The notes: a model not told the origin generated them from the sequence alone. DNA of 64,000 nt from Stutzerimonas frequens (GCF_024448335.1 NZ_JAMOHM010000012.1:62001-126000), one strand, 5' to 3'; positions 42,963-56,130 are shown, counted from the stretch's first letter. Translations and numbers: made by a program.

Positions 42963-43839
42963 GGCGGTAATAACGCTCCAGCAGGCTCGGCAGGCCGGTG
43001 CGCCAGGCACGCGGCTTGATGCCGAAGGTGGTGAATATCTTCTTGCAGGCCAACACACCGTGCTGCGGCTCAGCCGCGGCATCGGAACAGTCGGCGTGAG
43101 CGACCGGCGTCAGCTTGGCAGTCGTCACATCGCGATACCTGGCGGCCTCACCCAGCAGCGCCTGCGCGACCAGCAGCGGCGTCGAAGCTTCGTGACCGCC
43201 GTAATGGTAGGTTCCCCACAACGGCGCCTGGCAATCGAGCTGTTTGAGCACTGCGAGGATCACCCGGGCCGCGTCGTCCACCGGCGTCGGATTGCCACGG
43301 CGATCGTCCGCCAGCAGTATCGCCTCGCTCTGCTCCAGCCGTTGCAAGACACGCCCCAACACACCGTCACGACTGTCGTCGAGCAGCCAGCCGAAACGCA
43401 ACAGCACATGACGCGGGCACAGCGCCCGCACGCTCTGCTCGATGCGCCAGAGCGCCTGCCCCCGGGCATCCAGCGGCGCGACTTCATCCTTTTCGCTGTA
43501 GGCAGTGGTGCGCGCACCATCGAACACGCGGTAGCTCGAAGGCTGCAGGAGAACGAAATCGTGGTGCTGGCACAGCTCGGCAAGCCGCTCCACAGCGCGC
43601 TCCTGAGCCGCGAGCGCCGGTTCGTTGGGCTGCCCGCTCTGGAACCAGTCGTAGTAGTAGGCGAGGTTGATGACGACATCCGGACGGTTGTCGTCGAGCA
43701 ACTGGGTAAGACTGGCGGCATCCCAGCCCTGGGCGGGCGGGCGCGGCGCGAGAAAGCCGATATCTTCCTCGGCGCCGAGGCGGATGAGCGCCTGACCCAG
43801 GGCATTGCCGCCGCCCAACAGCATCAGGCGCATTCGCAT
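42955..43839 (-). CDS. RmlD-like SDR protein lacking the YxxxK catalytic pair
   Basis: A 294-residue protein similar in layout to dTDP-4-dehydrorhamnose reductase. The nucleotide loop is LMLLGGGNALGQAL, then DVVINLAYYYDWF near 55, LLQPSSYRVFDGARTTAYSEKD near 105 and APLDARGQALWRIEQ near 127. In RmlD the last motif has the form PLNVYGxTKLxGE; here Tyr is Arg and Lys is Leu in the same spacing. The usual catalytic residues are therefore missing. It overlaps the epimerase by 8 bp. It may be a regulatory or scaffolding partner, as proposed for some degenerate SDRs (MAT2B). A remaining activity cannot be excluded. Confidence 0.8.
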   Translation of the reverse strand: MRMRLMLLGGGNALGQALIRLGAEEDIGFLAPRPPAQGWDAASLTQLLDDNRPDVVINLAYYYDWFQSGQPNEPALAAQERAVERLAELCQHHDFVLLQPSSYRVFDGARTTAYSEKDEVAPLDARGQALWRIEQSVRALCPRHVLLRFGWLLDDSRDGVLGRVLQRLEQSEAILLADDRRGNPTPVDDAARVILAVLKQLDCQAPLWGTYHYGGHEASTPLLVAQALLGEAARYRDVTTAKLTPVAHADCSDAAAEPQHGVLACKKIFTTFGIKPRAWRTGLPSLLERYYRHG

Positions 43840-43850
43840 TCAGGAAGGAC

Positions 43851-44342
43851 TCAGAAGGGGATGTCGTCGTCGAAGCTGTCATAGTCCGGCGCGGGCTGCT
43901 GCCGGGCAGCAGGCTGCTGCGGCTGAGCCTGCTGACGCGGGGCCTGCTGCGGCTCGCGCTGCGGACGCGGCTGGCGTGGTGCGTCATCGGAGCTACCGCC
44001 ACGGCCGCCGAGCAGCTGCATGGTGCCGTTCATGTCAACGACGATCTCGGTGGTATAGCGCTTGACGCCATCCTTCTCCCACTCGCGCGTCTGCAGGCGA
44101 CCTTCGATGTAGCACTGCGACCCCTTGCGCAGGTACTCGCCGGCGATCTCCGCGACCTTGCCGAACAGCACTACACGGTGCCACTCGGTGCGCTCTTGCA
44201 GCTGACCGGTCTGCTTGTCTTTCCAGCTGTCGGTGGTTGCCAGCGTGATGTTGGTCACCGCATTGCCATTGGGCATGTAGCGGGTTTCCGGGTCGCCGCC
44301 GACATTGCCGATCAAGATGACTTTGTTCACCCCTCTGGCCAT
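43851..44342 (-). CDS. ssb: Single-stranded DNA-binding protein
   Basis: A 163-residue protein starting [19 protein letters not shown], chosen because AGGAG lies 7 bp upstream; the frame extends 7 codons before this. The OB fold covers about 1-112 ([30 protein letters not shown]). A low-complexity Gln/Pro linker follows, ending in the acidic tip DSFDDDIPF that recruits partner proteins. As expected for a DNA maintenance gene, uvrA is near. A sigma-70-like -10 (TAAGAT) lies in the 160 bp gap upstream. Confidence 0.95.
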   Translation of the reverse strand: MARGVNKVILIGNVGGDPETRYMPNGNAVTNITLATTDSWKDKQTGQLQERTEWHRVVLFGKVAEIAGEYLRKGSQCYIEGRLQTREWEKDGVKRYTTEIVVDMNGTMQLLGGRGGSSDDAPRQPRPQREPQQAPRQQAQPQQPAARQQPAPDYDSFDDDIPF

Positions 44343-44504
44343 GGGTAACTCCTCTTGGAACATATGATTTAAATGGGCACCAGAGGCGATCCTGCCTCCA
44401 AAAACCCGATGACCGCGAATCTTACCTCAGCCACCCCTGACAACCAACCGACGCGCCCTCAAGTTGCGCCCCGGCATGCACTGCGGCGTCCTCTGCGCCA
44501 GCGT

Positions 44505-45872
44505 TCAGGCGACCAGGCGGTCGAGTGCGTCCCTATCCAGATACAGCGTATCGACCTTCACATAGGCCGCCGCCTCGTCAAGCACGATCAGCACATCGCT
44601 CACGCCAGGCACGTGCAGCAGGTCGGCCTCGAGCCGGGTGTTGCTCAGCGCGCCGGCCGAAAGTGGCAGGCGCAGGCTGGTGACATAGGGAGGCTCGCGC
44701 ATGCTGAAGGCGATCACGAACCACAGTGCGCAGAGTGCCGCGCAGCCAGCGAACACCAGGGCCAGCCCGCCCTGCTGATAGAGCATGCCGCCCAGGACGC
44801 CGCCCAGCCCGGCACCGAGGAACTGACTGGTGGAATAGACCCCCATGGCGGTGCCCTTGCCGCCGGCCGGCGCTACCTTGCTGATCAAGGATGGCAGCGA
44901 GGCTTCAAGCAGATTGAAGGCCACGAAGAAGGCGACCATGCCTATCACCAGCATCCACAGGCCATTGCCAAACCACCAGAAGAACAGCTCGCACAACAGC
45001 AGCGCAGAGACGGCACCGAGCAACACGCGGCGCATCTGGCGCTTCTTCTCGCCATAGATGATGAACGGGACCATGCCGAAGAAGCCGATCAACAACGCGG
45101 TGAGGTAGACCCACCAGTGCTCGTCCTTGGGCAGTGCCCCCTGCTCCACCAGCGCCAGCGGCAGCGCGACGAAACTCGCCATGAGGATCGCGTGTAATGC
45201 CAGGATGCTGAAATCCAGGCGCAACAGATCCGGATGACGCAGCGTCATACCCAGCGCCTGCTTGGCAACGCCGGATTCGCGATGGCGGACATGCACCTGG
45301 GCCTTGGGCAGCACCGTCACGATTACGCCACCGAGCACCGCCATCGCCGCCGTCACCCAGAACAACCCGGAAAGGCCGAAGGCGCGCGTCAGCAAGGGCC
45401 CGATGATCATCGCCACTGCAAAGGACAGGCCGATGCTCACCCCGATCAGCGCCATCGCCTTGGTTCGATGCTGCTCGCGGGTTAGGTCGGAGAGCAAGGC
45501 CATCACCGCGGCGGAGATCGCACCGGCGCCCTGCAGCACCCGTCCTGCGATTACACCCCAGATGCTGTCGGACATCGCCGCCAGCACCGCGCCGGCGGCG
45601 AAGATCGCCAGCCCGAAATAGATGATCGGCAAGCGCCCGATGCGGTCGGACAGAATACCGAAGGGAATTTGCAGCAGCGCCTGGGTCAAACCATAGGCAC
45701 CGATGGCCAATCCGATCAGGGTCGGCGTTGCGCCGTCCAGATCCATACCGTAGGTCGCCAGCACGGGCAAAACCATGAACATGCCGAGCATGCGGAAAGC
45801 GAACACCAGCGCCAGCCCGGAGGCTGCGCGAGTTTCGCTGGCGCTCATGCGCTCGCTGTAGGGGTCCTGCAT
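44505..45872 (-). CDS. MFS transporter with C-terminal YajR-like domain
   Basis: A 455-residue transporter with 12 predicted TM helices in the first 385 residues. Motif A is GILSDRIGRLPII near 72, and motif B GRVLQGAGAISAA near 110. After the last helix come about 65 residues with alternating beta/alpha pattern (LEADLLHVPGVSDVLIVLDEAAAYVKVDTLYLDRDALDRL), resembling the YAM domain of E. coli YajR, which has a ferredoxin-like fold. It is divergent from uvrA and precedes ssb on the same strand. Substrate unknown; drug efflux is common in the family. Confidence 0.85.
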   Translation of the reverse strand: MQDPYSERMSASETRAASGLALVFAFRMLGMFMVLPVLATYGMDLDGATPTLIGLAIGAYGLTQALLQIPFGILSDRIGRLPIIYFGLAIFAAGAVLAAMSDSIWGVIAGRVLQGAGAISAAVMALLSDLTREQHRTKAMALIGVSIGLSFAVAMIIGPLLTRAFGLSGLFWVTAAMAVLGGVIVTVLPKAQVHVRHRESGVAKQALGMTLRHPDLLRLDFSILALHAILMASFVALPLALVEQGALPKDEHWWVYLTALLIGFFGMVPFIIYGEKKRQMRRVLLGAVSALLLCELFFWWFGNGLWMLVIGMVAFFVAFNLLEASLPSLISKVAPAGGKGTAMGVYSTSQFLGAGLGGVLGGMLYQQGGLALVFAGCAALCALWFVIAFSMREPPYVTSLRLPLSAGALSNTRLEADLLHVPGVSDVLIVLDEAAAYVKVDTLYLDRDALDRLVA

Positions 45873-46003
45873 GGAGGGTCTCGCTTGTATGAACCGGCGG
45901 CGATTCTAGCAGCCCTACCCTGTTCGGCACAGGCGCACGGTTTTGCCGCGGCTGTTACCCCGGCCGTATACTTTCGGGTTTTCGCCCGCCACGCGAGGCT
46001 GTT

Positions 46004-48841
<2,838 letters not shown>

Positions 48842-48856
48842 CGAGCAGGCACAAAA

Positions 48857-48882
48857 AAACCGGCCTCTTACGAGGCCGGTTT
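48857..48882. terminator. Shared terminator of uvrA and katA
   Basis: AAACCGGCCTC-TTAC-GAGGCCGGTTT forms an 11 bp stem. On the minus strand it is followed by a run of seven T, giving a textbook terminator for katA; on the plus strand only TTTC follows, so termination of uvrA may be weaker. Confidence 0.9.
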
Positions 48883-48907
48883 CTAAACGCTCCACGCTCG
48901 ATATGGC

Positions 48908-50365
48908 TTAGGCGACTTCGTTCGGATCGATACCCAGTCCGCGAGCGACACCCGCCCCGTATGCCGGGTCGGCCTTGAAGAAGTGGCCCAGCTGACGCAC
49001 CTGTACGTCACGCGAAACGCCCATCATCGCACCGACGACATTGCCGATCAGCAGGTTCTGCTGCTCGGCTGTCATCAGACGGAACAGAGCACCCGCCTGA
49101 CTGAAATAATCGTCATCGGCCCTGTGGTCATACCGGTCAGCTGCGCCAGAGAGCGCAAGCGCCGGCTCGGCGTACTGCGTCGCCTGCTTGGGGGCGTCGC
49201 TATAGCTGTTCGGCTCGTAGTTGGGCGCCGAACCACCGTTGCCATCAAAACGCATCGCGCCATCACGCTGATAGTTGTGCACTGGGCAACGCGGCGCATT
49301 GACCGGAAGCTGCTGATGGTTGGTGCCGACGCGGTAACGATGGGCATCGGCGTAAGCGAATACCCGCCCCTGCAGCATGCGATCCGGCGATAGGCCGATA
49401 CCCGGGACGAAGTTGCTCGGAGCAAAGGCAGCCTGTTCGACCTCGGCGAAATAGTTCTGCGGATTGCGATTCAGCTCGACTACACCCACTTCAATCAGCG
49501 GAAAGTCCTTTTGCGACCAGACCTTGGTGACGTCGAACGGATTCTCGGCACGGTTGGCAGCCTCCGCCTCGCTCATCACCTGGATGCAGAGCTTCCACCT
49601 GGGGAACTCGCCCCGCTCGATCGCGTGGAAAAGATCGCGCTGCGCATAATCGGGATCGCTGCCGGCAAGGCGTGCCGCCTCGCTCGGATGCAGGTTTTTG
49701 ATCCCTTGCATGCTCTTGAAGTGGAACTTCACCCAGTGCCGCTCGCCTTCACCGTTGACCAGGCTGAAGGTGTGGCTGCCGAAGCCGTGCATGAACCGAT
49801 AACCATCCGGGATGCCGCGATCGGAAAACAGGATGGTGACCTGATGCAACGCCTCGGGTGAGTGCGACCAGAAGTCCCACATCATCTGCGGGCTCTTCAG
49901 ATTGGTCCATGGGTCACGCTTTTGCGTATGGATGAAATCCGGAAATTTCAGCGGATCGCGGATGAAGAAGACCGGCGTGTTGTTACCTACCACGTCCCAA
50001 TTGCCTTCCTCGGTATAGAATTTCACCGCGAAGCCGCGAGGATCACGCTCGGTATCCGCCGAGCCGCGCTCACCCCCTACCGTGGAAAAGCGCAGGAACA
50101 AGGGCGTCTGCTTGCCAACGGCCTCGAACAGCTTGGCGCGGGTGAGGTGAGTTATGTCTGCGGTCACGGTAAGCGTGCCGTAGGCGCCGGAGCCCTTGGC
50201 GTGCACACGACGCTCCGGAATGACTTCGCGATTGAAATGGGCGAGCTTTTCGACCAGGTGGAAGTCATCCAGCAACAAAGGGCCACGAGGCCCGGCCGAA
50301 CGAGAATTCTGATTGTCGGCAACGGGGGCGCCACCAGCGGTGGTGAGGGTCTTGCCTAGGCTCAT
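48908..50365 (-). CDS. katA: Monofunctional heme catalase (clade 3)
   Basis: A 485-residue small-subunit catalase. The distal His55 lies in [15 protein letters not shown], the distal Asn in [14 protein letters not shown] near 128, and the proximal heme-ligating Tyr in [14 protein letters not shown] near 340. NADPH-binding residues of clade 3 enzymes ([15 protein letters not shown]) are present. RBS AAGGAG is 8 bp before the ATG. A bacterioferritin gene (bfrA), which I recall between katA and uvrA in P. aeruginosa, is absent; uvrA is convergent here. OxyR control is likely by family but no clear box was seen. Confidence 0.97.
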   Translation of the reverse strand: MSLGKTLTTAGGAPVADNQNSRSAGPRGPLLLDDFHLVEKLAHFNREVIPERRVHAKGSGAYGTLTVTADITHLTRAKLFEAVGKQTPLFLRFSTVGGERGSADTERDPRGFAVKFYTEEGNWDVVGNNTPVFFIRDPLKFPDFIHTQKRDPWTNLKSPQMMWDFWSHSPEALHQVTILFSDRGIPDGYRFMHGFGSHTFSLVNGEGERHWVKFHFKSMQGIKNLHPSEAARLAGSDPDYAQRDLFHAIERGEFPRWKLCIQVMSEAEAANRAENPFDVTKVWSQKDFPLIEVGVVELNRNPQNYFAEVEQAAFAPSNFVPGIGLSPDRMLQGRVFAYADAHRYRVGTNHQQLPVNAPRCPVHNYQRDGAMRFDGNGGSAPNYEPNSYSDAPKQATQYAEPALALSGAADRYDHRADDDYFSQAGALFRLMTAEQQNLLIGNVVGAMMGVSRDVQVRQLGHFFKADPAYGAGVARGLGIDPNEVA

Positions 50366-50483
50366 GCTGTATCTCCTTGAACATACCGGTGAAATCGGCT
50401 TGAGGAGAATTCTAACGAGACGCCACTAAAGAACTAATTTATTAAACGAACCAGCCTGATAGAACAGAGCCATTGCTTAGACA

Positions 50484-50509
50484 ATAAAAAACCGGGCCTA
50501 GGCCCGGTT
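50484..50509 (-). terminator. Terminator of the alpha operon after rplQ
   Basis: AACCGGGCC-TA-GGCCCGGTT is a perfect palindrome followed on the minus strand by TTTTTATTG. It sits 18 bp after the rplQ stop codon. Confidence 0.92.
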
Positions 50510-50526
50510 CTTCATACAGCGGCCGA

Positions 50527-50916
50527 TTACTCGGCTGCGGCTTCGACCTCACCAGCGACCGGACGGTCAACCAGCTCGACGTAAGCCATAGGTGCGTTGT
50601 CCCCTGCGCGGAAACCGCACTTGAGGATGCGCAGATAGCCGCCCTGACGGGTGGCGTAGCGCTTGCCCAGATCGTTGAACAGCTTGCCTACGGCAGCTTT
50701 CGAGCGGGTACGGTCGAAAGCCAGGCGGCGGTTGGCAACGCTGTCTTCCTTGGCCAGGGTGATCAGCGGCTCGGCAACGCGACGCAGTTCCTTGGCCTTG
50801 GGCAGGGTGGTCTTGATCAGTTCGTGCTCGAACAGCGACACCGCCATGTTCTGGAACATGGCCTTGCGGTGGGCGCTGGTGCGGCTCAGATGACGGCCAC
50901 TTTTACGATGACGCAT
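50527..50916 (-). CDS. rplQ: 50S ribosomal protein L17
   Basis: A 129-residue protein (E. coli 127). It starts [24 protein letters not shown], the conserved N-terminus, and holds [16 protein letters not shown] and [14 protein letters not shown] further on. It binds 23S rRNA around the exit tunnel. It is the last gene of the alpha operon, 45 bp after rpoA, and ends at the terminator. The C-terminus EVEAAAE is acidic. Confidence 0.97.
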   Translation of the reverse strand: MRHRKSGRHLSRTSAHRKAMFQNMAVSLFEHELIKTTLPKAKELRRVAEPLITLAKEDSVANRRLAFDRTRSKAAVGKLFNDLGKRYATRQGGYLRILKCGFRAGDNAPMAYVELVDRPVAGEVEAAAE

Positions 50917-50961
50917 GATTGAAATTCCTTACCAAACGTTCAGTTCGGTTACTGGGGGCGA

Positions 50962-51963
50962 TCAGGCAGTGGCCTTATCGTCCTTCTTGAGACTTGCCGG
51001 CGGCCAGTTATCCAGGCGCATACCGAGGGACAAACCACGCGAAGCCAGAACGTCCTTGATCTCGGTCAGGGACTTCTTGCCCAGGTTCGGCGTTTTCAAC
51101 AGCTCTACTTCGGTGCGCTGGATCAGATCACCAATGTAGTAGATGTTCTCTGCCTTGAGGCAGTTGGCCGAACGTACGGTCAGTTCCAGGTCATCAACCG
51201 GACGCAACAGGATCGGATCGATCTCGTCTTCCTGCTCGACAACCACTGGTTCGCTGTCGCCCTTCAGGTCGACGAACGCAGCCAGCTGCTGCTGCAGGAT
51301 GGTCGCTGCACGACGAATCGCCTCTTCGGGATCCAGAGTGCCGTTGGTTTCCAGGTCAATGACCAGCTTGTCCAGGTTGGTGCGCTGCTCGACACGAGCA
51401 TTCTCGACCACATAAGCCACGCGACGAACCGGGCTGAAGGTGGCGTCGAGCTGAAGACGACCGATGCTACGGCTTTCATCTTCGTCGCTCTGACGCGCAT
51501 CAGCAGGCTCGTAACCACGGCCGCGAGCGACCTTGAGCTTCATGTTGAGCGAGCCGTTGGCCGCCAGATTGGCGATCAGGTGATCGCCATTGACGATTTC
51601 AACATCGTGATCCAGCTGGATATCGGCAGCGGTAACAGCGCCCGCGCCCTTCTTCACCAGGCTCAAGGTCACTTCATCACGGCCGTGCAGCTTGATGGCG
51701 ATACCTTTGAGGTTGAGCAGGATTTCGATTACATCTTCCTGCACGCCCTCGATGGCGCTGTACTCGTGGAGCACACCGTCGATCTCAGCCTCGACCACAG
51801 CGCAGCCGGGCATGGAGGACAACAGAATACGACGCAGCGCGTTGCCCAGGGTGTGGCCAAAACCACGCTCGAGGGGCTCGAGAGTGATCTTGGCACGGGT
51901 CGGACTGACCACCTGCACATCGATATGGCGGGGGGTCAGGAACTCATTTACCGAACTCTGCAT
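50962..51963 (-). CDS. rpoA: RNA polymerase alpha subunit
   Basis: A 333-residue subunit. The N-terminal assembly domain (about 1-235) has [29 protein letters not shown] near 30-55. After a linker, the C-terminal domain shows [25 protein letters not shown] and [19 protein letters not shown], with the Arg265-type residue of the UP-element determinant. Placed between rpsD and rplQ as in other bacteria. RBS is in the 22 bp gap. Confidence 0.98.
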   Translation of the reverse strand: MQSSVNEFLTPRHIDVQVVSPTRAKITLEPLERGFGHTLGNALRRILLSSMPGCAVVEAEIDGVLHEYSAIEGVQEDVIEILLNLKGIAIKLHGRDEVTLSLVKKGAGAVTAADIQLDHDVEIVNGDHLIANLAANGSLNMKLKVARGRGYEPADARQSDEDESRSIGRLQLDATFSPVRRVAYVVENARVEQRTNLDKLVIDLETNGTLDPEEAIRRAATILQQQLAAFVDLKGDSEPVVVEQEDEIDPILLRPVDDLELTVRSANCLKAENIYYIGDLIQRTEVELLKTPNLGKKSLTEIKDVLASRGLSLGMRLDNWPPASLKKDDKATA

Positions 51964-51985
51964 GGATACACCTATTTTCTAGCCC

Positions 51986-52606
51986 TTACTTGGAGTAGAG
52001 CTCGACAATCAGGTTTTCGTTGATGTCGGCGGACAGATCGCTGCGAGCCGGAACATTCTTGAAAACACCGGATTTCTTGTCGGCGTCTACTTCGACCCAT
52101 TCAACGCGGCCGCGCTGTGCGCACAGCTCGAGGGCCTGGGCGATACGCAGCTGGTTACGGCACTTCTCGCGAACAGCAACCACGTCACCGGCTTTGACCT
52201 GGTAGGACGGGATGTTCACGGTCTGACCGTTGACTGTGATCGACTTGTGCGACACCAGCTGACGCGATTCGGCACGAGTGGAGCCGAAGCCCATACGGTA
52301 CACGACGTTGTCCAGGCGGCATTCGAGCAGCTGCAGCAGGTTTTCGCCGGTAGCGCCCTTACGACTGGCGGCTTCCTTGTAGTAACCGCTGAACTGACGC
52401 TCCAGCACACCGTAGATGCGGCGGACTTTCTGCTTCTCGCGCAGCTGAGTGCCGTAGTCGGACAGACGGCCACGACGCTGACCATGCACACCCGGCGGGG
52501 TTTCAATGTTGCACTTGGATTCGAGCGCGCGCGCACCACTCTTCAGGAAGAGATCAGTGCCTTCACGACGAGACAGTTTGCACTTGGGACCAATATAACG
52601 AGCCAT
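51986..52606 (-). CDS. rpsD: 30S ribosomal protein S4
   Basis: A 206-residue protein that nucleates 30S assembly and is the autogenous repressor of the alpha operon in E. coli. Conserved: [32 protein letters not shown] [16 protein letters not shown] near 90-105 and the S4 fold [18 protein letters not shown] near 105. No zinc cysteines are present in the N-terminus beyond Cys9 and Cys32. It follows rpsK by 17 bp. Confidence 0.98.
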   Translation of the reverse strand: MARYIGPKCKLSRREGTDLFLKSGARALESKCNIETPPGVHGQRRGRLSDYGTQLREKQKVRRIYGVLERQFSGYYKEAASRKGATGENLLQLLECRLDNVVYRMGFGSTRAESRQLVSHKSITVNGQTVNIPSYQVKAGDVVAVREKCRNQLRIAQALELCAQRGRVEWVEVDADKKSGVFKNVPARSDLSADINENLIVELYSK

Positions 52607-52623
52607 TCTTTACTGTCTCCTGA

Positions 52624-53013
52624 TTACACGCGGCGCTTCTTCGGCGGACGGCACCCGTTATGCGGGATCGGCGTCACGTCGGTGATGCTGGCGATTTTGT
52701 AGCCGCAGGCGTTCAGAGCACGCACAGCGGATTCGCGACCCGGACCTGGGCCCTTGACGTTGACGTCGAGGTTCTTCAGACCGTACTCCAGAGCGGCCTG
52801 GCCAGCGCGCTCGGCGGCGATCTGAGCAGCGAACGGAGTGGACTTACGCGAGCCGCGGAAGCCCGAACCACCGGAGGTAGCCCAGGACAACGCATTGCCC
52901 TGACGATCAGTGATGGTCACGATGGTGTTATTGAAAGACGCGTGGATGTGGGCGATGCCATCAACCACTGTCTTTTTGACTTTTTTACGAGGACGAGCAG
53001 CAGGTTTTGCCAT
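52624..53013 (-). CDS. rpsK: 30S ribosomal protein S11
   Basis: A 129-residue platform protein with the basic N-terminus [38 protein letters not shown] and the C-terminal [19 protein letters not shown]. These residues contact 16S rRNA near the E site. Lies between rpsM and rpsD in the standard alpha order. Confidence 0.98.
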
Positions 53014-53043
53014 GACTAGATTCCTGTCGATTCGCTAACGCGA

Positions 53044-53400
53044 TTACTTGCGGATCGGCTTGCGCGGGCCCTTACGGGTACGTGCGTTGGTCTTGGTGCG
53101 CTGACCGCGAACCGGCAGACCACGACGATGACGCAGGCCGCGATAGCAACCCAGGTCCATCAAGCGCTTGATTTTCATGTTGACTTCGCGACGCAGGTCG
53201 CCTTCAACGATGAACTTGCCGACTTCGCCACGCAGCAGTTCGACCTGCTCGTCGGAAAGATCCTTGATCTTTGCTGCCGGATTCACACCGGTAGCAGCGC
53301 AGATTTCCTGCGCGCGGGTGCGACCAACACCGTAGATGTAGGTCAGCGAGATAACAGTGTGCTTGTTATCCGGAATGTTGACGCCTGCAATACGGGCCAT
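53044..53400 (-). CDS. rpsM: 30S ribosomal protein S13
   Basis: A 118-residue head protein: [28 protein letters not shown] at the start, the helix-two-turn-helix body and the basic extension [21 protein letters not shown] that reaches the P-site tRNA. First gene of the alpha operon, with its own candidate promoter upstream. The leader (53401-53458) could hold an S4 target, but no fold was checked. Confidence 0.98.
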   Translation of the reverse strand: MARIAGVNIPDNKHTVISLTYIYGVGRTRAQEICAATGVNPAAKIKDLSDEQVELLRGEVGKFIVEGDLRREVNMKIKRLMDLGCYRGLRHRRGLPVRGQRTKTNARTRKGPRKPIRK

Positions 53401-53458
53401 TCAGTGAAACTCCAATTGACAGCTACCTACGCCCCGGAAGCCAAGAAAAGGGCGCGAG

Positions 53459-53487
53459 ATATTAACGCTGTAATAACAAATATTCAA
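53459..53487 (-). promoter_or_regulatory. Candidate sigma-70 promoter of the alpha operon (rpsM)
   Basis: On the minus strand TTGAAT (53482-53487), 17 bp and TAATAT (53459-53464). The -35 starts at the foot of the rpmJ terminator hairpin. It lies about 60 bp before the rpsM start. Confidence 0.5.
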
Positions 53488-53513
53488 CCCGGCAGCGCAC
53501 TAGCTGCCGGGTT
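53486..53513 (-). terminator. Terminator or attenuator hairpin after rpmJ (end of spc operon)
   Basis: AACCCGGCAGC-GCACTA-GCTGCCGGGTT is an 11 bp perfect stem, followed on the minus strand by GAATATTTGTTATT, a loose T-rich tract. It separates spc from alpha. Confidence 0.7.
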
Positions 53514-53529
53514 CTCACGCTTTACACAA

Positions 53530-53646
53530 TCAGCCTTGGCGCTGCTTGTGACGCGGTTCTGCGCTGCAGATCACGCGCACGACACCGTCGCGACGAATGA
53601 CCTTGCAGTTGCGGCACAGCTTTTTAACCGATGCACGAACTTTCAT
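53530..53646 (-). CDS. rpmJ: 50S ribosomal protein L36
   Basis: A 38-residue protein, [19 protein letters not shown] onwards. It has the zinc ribbon residues Cys11, Cys14, Cys27 and His33, so this is the zinc-containing (C+) form. This small gene is easily missed but sits in its standard place between secY and rpsM. RBS AGGAGTTGGTG lies just upstream. Confidence 0.96.
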   Translation of the reverse strand: MKVRASVKKLCRNCKVIRRDGVVRVICSAEPRHKQRQG

Positions 53647-53675
53647 CACCAACTCCTAGAACCTTACGAGCAACC

Positions 53676-55004
53676 TCAGCGGAGCATGCCGCTGCCGTAG
53701 CCCTTCAGGTTGGCTTTCTTCATCAGGGAATCGTACTGGTGCGACATGAGGTGCGATTGCACTTGGGACATGAAGTCCATGACAACCACAACCACGATCA
53801 GCAACGAGGTCCCACCGAGGTAGAACGGCACATTCGCTGCAACCACGAGAAACTGCGGCAACAGGCATACAGCCGTCATGTACAGGGCGCCGAACATGGT
53901 CAAGCGAGTCAGCACGCCATCGATATAACGGGCCGATTGCTCACCAGGACGAATCCCGGGAATAAACGCACCGGACTTCTTCAGATTCTCAGCAACATCC
54001 TTCGGGTTGAACATCAACGCCGTATAGAAGAAGCAGAAGAATATGATGCCAGCACTGAACAGCAGGATATTCAACGGCTGCCCTGGGGCAATCGCCTGCG
54101 AGATGTCAGCCAACCAGCCCATGCTCTCGGATTGACCGAACCACTGACCAAGCGAGGCAGGGAACAACAGGATGCTGCTAGCGAAGATGGCCGGGATAAC
54201 CCCCGCCATATTCACCTTCAACGGCAAATGGCTGGTCTGCGCAGCGAAAACCTTACGACCTTGCTGCCGCTTGGCGTAGTGCACGGCGATACGCCGCTGG
54301 CCACGCTCGATGAAAACCACGAAACCGATGATTGCAACAGCCAGGAGGCCAACAGCAAGCAGCGCAATTATGTTGATGTCGCCCTGACGAGCAGACTCGA
54401 AGGACTGGCCAAGCGCGCCCGGCAACCCCGCGACGATACCAGCGAAGATCAGCATCGAGATGCCGTTACCAACGCCTCGCTCGGTGATCTGCTCACCCAG
54501 CCACATCATGAACATCGCACCAGACACGAAGGTTGTGATGGCGACGAAGTAGAAGCCGAAATCGTTGCTGAACGCGACCCCCTGACCGGCCAGACCGACG
54601 GACATGCCGACGGCCTGAACGATCGCGAGCACCAGCGTGCCGTAACGGGTGTACTGGCTGATCTTGCGACGCCCGGCCTCACCTTCTTTCTTCAACTGCT
54701 CCAGCTGCGGACTGACAGCGGTCATGAGCTGCATGATGATCGAGGCCGAAATGTACGGCATGATCCCCAATGCAAATATGCTCATGCGCTCCAGCGCGCC
54801 GCCGGAAAACATGTTGAACAAGCTAAGGATGGTCCCCTCGTTCTGACGGAACAGTTCGGCCAGTCGATCGGGATTGATCCCGGGAACAGGGATGTGTGCG
54901 CCAATCCGATAGACGATGATCGCCATGAACAGAAAGCGCAGACGAGCCCATAGTTCGGACAGACCACCATTACTCAGCGCGGAGAGAGCACCTTGCTTAG
55001 CCAT
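53676..55004 (-). CDS. secY: Preprotein translocase subunit SecY
   Basis: A 442-residue channel protein with ten TM helices. Conserved: [14 protein letters not shown] near 36, [26 protein letters not shown] near 70 (plug and TM2), [12 protein letters not shown] near 243, and the cytosolic loop [14 protein letters not shown] near 355 which contacts SecA. It forms SecYEG in the inner membrane. Located after rplO with two bases between, as in spc operons. Confidence 0.98.
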   Translation of the reverse strand: MAKQGALSALSNGGLSELWARLRFLFMAIIVYRIGAHIPVPGINPDRLAELFRQNEGTILSLFNMFSGGALERMSIFALGIMPYISASIIMQLMTAVSPQLEQLKKEGEAGRRKISQYTRYGTLVLAIVQAVGMSVGLAGQGVAFSNDFGFYFVAITTFVSGAMFMMWLGEQITERGVGNGISMLIFAGIVAGLPGALGQSFESARQGDINIIALLAVGLLAVAIIGFVVFIERGQRRIAVHYAKRQQGRKVFAAQTSHLPLKVNMAGVIPAIFASSILLFPASLGQWFGQSESMGWLADISQAIAPGQPLNILLFSAGIIFFCFFYTALMFNPKDVAENLKKSGAFIPGIRPGEQSARYIDGVLTRLTMFGALYMTAVCLLPQFLVVAANVPFYLGGTSLLIVVVVVMDFMSQVQSHLMSHQYDSLMKKANLKGYGSGMLR

Positions 55005-55439
55005 TTATTCCTCGAACTTGCCGCCAGCTGCTTCGATAGCCGCACGCGCACCCTTGGTGGCTGCGATACCCTTGAGCGTCACCGCACGACCAACCTCGCC
55101 GGACAGCATGATTTTCACGCGCTGTACGTTCTGGTTGATGACGTTGGCGTCTTTCAGGCTTTGCACGGTAACGACATCACCCTCGACCTTTGCCAACTCG
55201 GAAGTACGCACTTCCGCGCGATCCATAGCCTTCAGCGAGACGAAACCGAACTTCGGCAGACGGCGGTGCAACGGCTGCTGACCACCCTCGAAACCGGGAG
55301 CAATCTTGCCACCGGAACGGGAAGTCTGACCCTTGTGACCACGGCCACCGGTCTTACCGAGACCGCTACCGATACCACGACCGGGACGCAGCTTTTCGCG
55401 ACGGGCACCCGGCGCGGAACGCAGATCGTTCAATTGCAT
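55005..55439 (-). CDS. rplO: 50S ribosomal protein L15
   Basis: A 144-residue protein with the glycine-rich N-terminus [27 protein letters not shown] in variant form ([20 protein letters not shown]) and the globular end [19 protein letters not shown]. Binds domain II of 23S rRNA. Followed directly by secY. Confidence 0.98.
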   Translation of the reverse strand: MQLNDLRSAPGARREKLRPGRGIGSGLGKTGGRGHKGQTSRSGGKIAPGFEGGQQPLHRRLPKFGFVSLKAMDRAEVRTSELAKVEGDVVTVQSLKDANVINQNVQRVKIMLSGEVGRAVTLKGIAATKGARAAIEAAGGKFEE

Positions 55440-55441
55440 GA

Positions 55442-55624
55442 TTAGCCCTCCACACGGAGAAGGTAATAGGCCTTGTTGATCATGCCACGGTTCTCAGGAG
55501 TATCCTGAACCTCAACGGTATGACCAATGCGACGCAGGCCCAAGCCCTTGACGCACGCCTTGTGATTGGCCAGACGGCCGTTCACGCTTTTAACCAGCGT
55601 GACTTTGACAGTAGCGTTAGCCAT
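55442..55624 (-). CDS. rpmD: 50S ribosomal protein L30
   Basis: A 60-residue protein, [20 protein letters not shown] onwards, with [16 protein letters not shown] and the ending [10 protein letters not shown]. The start was chosen at this ATG; the frame extends far upstream into rpsE but in another phase. It starts 2 bp after the rpsE stop. Confidence 0.97.
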   Translation of the reverse strand: MANATVKVTLVKSVNGRLANHKACVKGLGLRRIGHTVEVQDTPENRGMINKAYYLLRVEG

Positions 55625-55626
55625 GG

Positions 55627-56127
55627 TTAGAGAATCTCCTCGACGCTCTTGCCACGCTTGGCTGCCACGGATTCGGGCGACTGCATGGCCTTTAGGCCCT
55701 TGAAGGTGGCATGCACAACGTTCACCGGATTGGTAGAGCCGTAGCACTTGGCCAGAACGTTCTGAACACCAGCAACTTCCAGCAGCGCACGCATGGCGCC
55801 ACCGGCAATCACACCAGTACCTTCGGAGGCTGGCTGCATGTATACCTTGGAAGCACCATGCGCAGCCTTGGTTGGGTACTGCAGGGTAGTGCCATTCAGG
55901 TCGACCTGGATCATATTGCGGCGAGCCGCTTCCATGGCCTTCTGGATGGCAGCCGGCACTTCGCGGGACTTGCCACGGCCGAAGCCAACACGACCCTTTC
56001 CGTCTCCAACGACAGTCAGAGCGGTGAAGGTGAAGATACGGCCACCCTTTACGGTTTTTGCGACGCGGTTAACTTGAACCAGCTTCTCGATGTAGCCTTC
56101 GTCGCGCTTTTGCTCGTTATTTGCCAT
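55627..56127 (-). CDS. rpsE: 30S ribosomal protein S5
   Basis: A 166-residue protein: N-terminal dsRBD-like half with [20 protein letters not shown] near 28-47 and the C-terminal half with [27 protein letters not shown] near 103-128. It helps decoding accuracy near the mRNA entry. Between rplR and rpmD, as usual. Confidence 0.98.
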   Translation of the reverse strand: MANNEQKRDEGYIEKLVQVNRVAKTVKGGRIFTFTALTVVGDGKGRVGFGRGKSREVPAAIQKAMEAARRNMIQVDLNGTTLQYPTKAAHGASKVYMQPASEGTGVIAGGAMRALLEVAGVQNVLAKCYGSTNPVNVVHATFKGLKAMQSPESVAAKRGKSVEEIL

Positions 56128-56130
56128 AAC

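Noticed and set aside
45890..46003. LexA box upstream of uvrA (CTGTTCGGCACAG)
   Set aside because: Spacing is too short for CTG-N10-CAG and the core is not A/T alternating.
50366..50470. OxyR site upstream of katA
   Set aside because: Only scattered ATAG/CTAT-like bits; no match to the four-part spacing.
53631..54953. 440-codon frame antisense to secY
   Set aside because: Mirror of a conserved membrane protein gene; no independent evidence.
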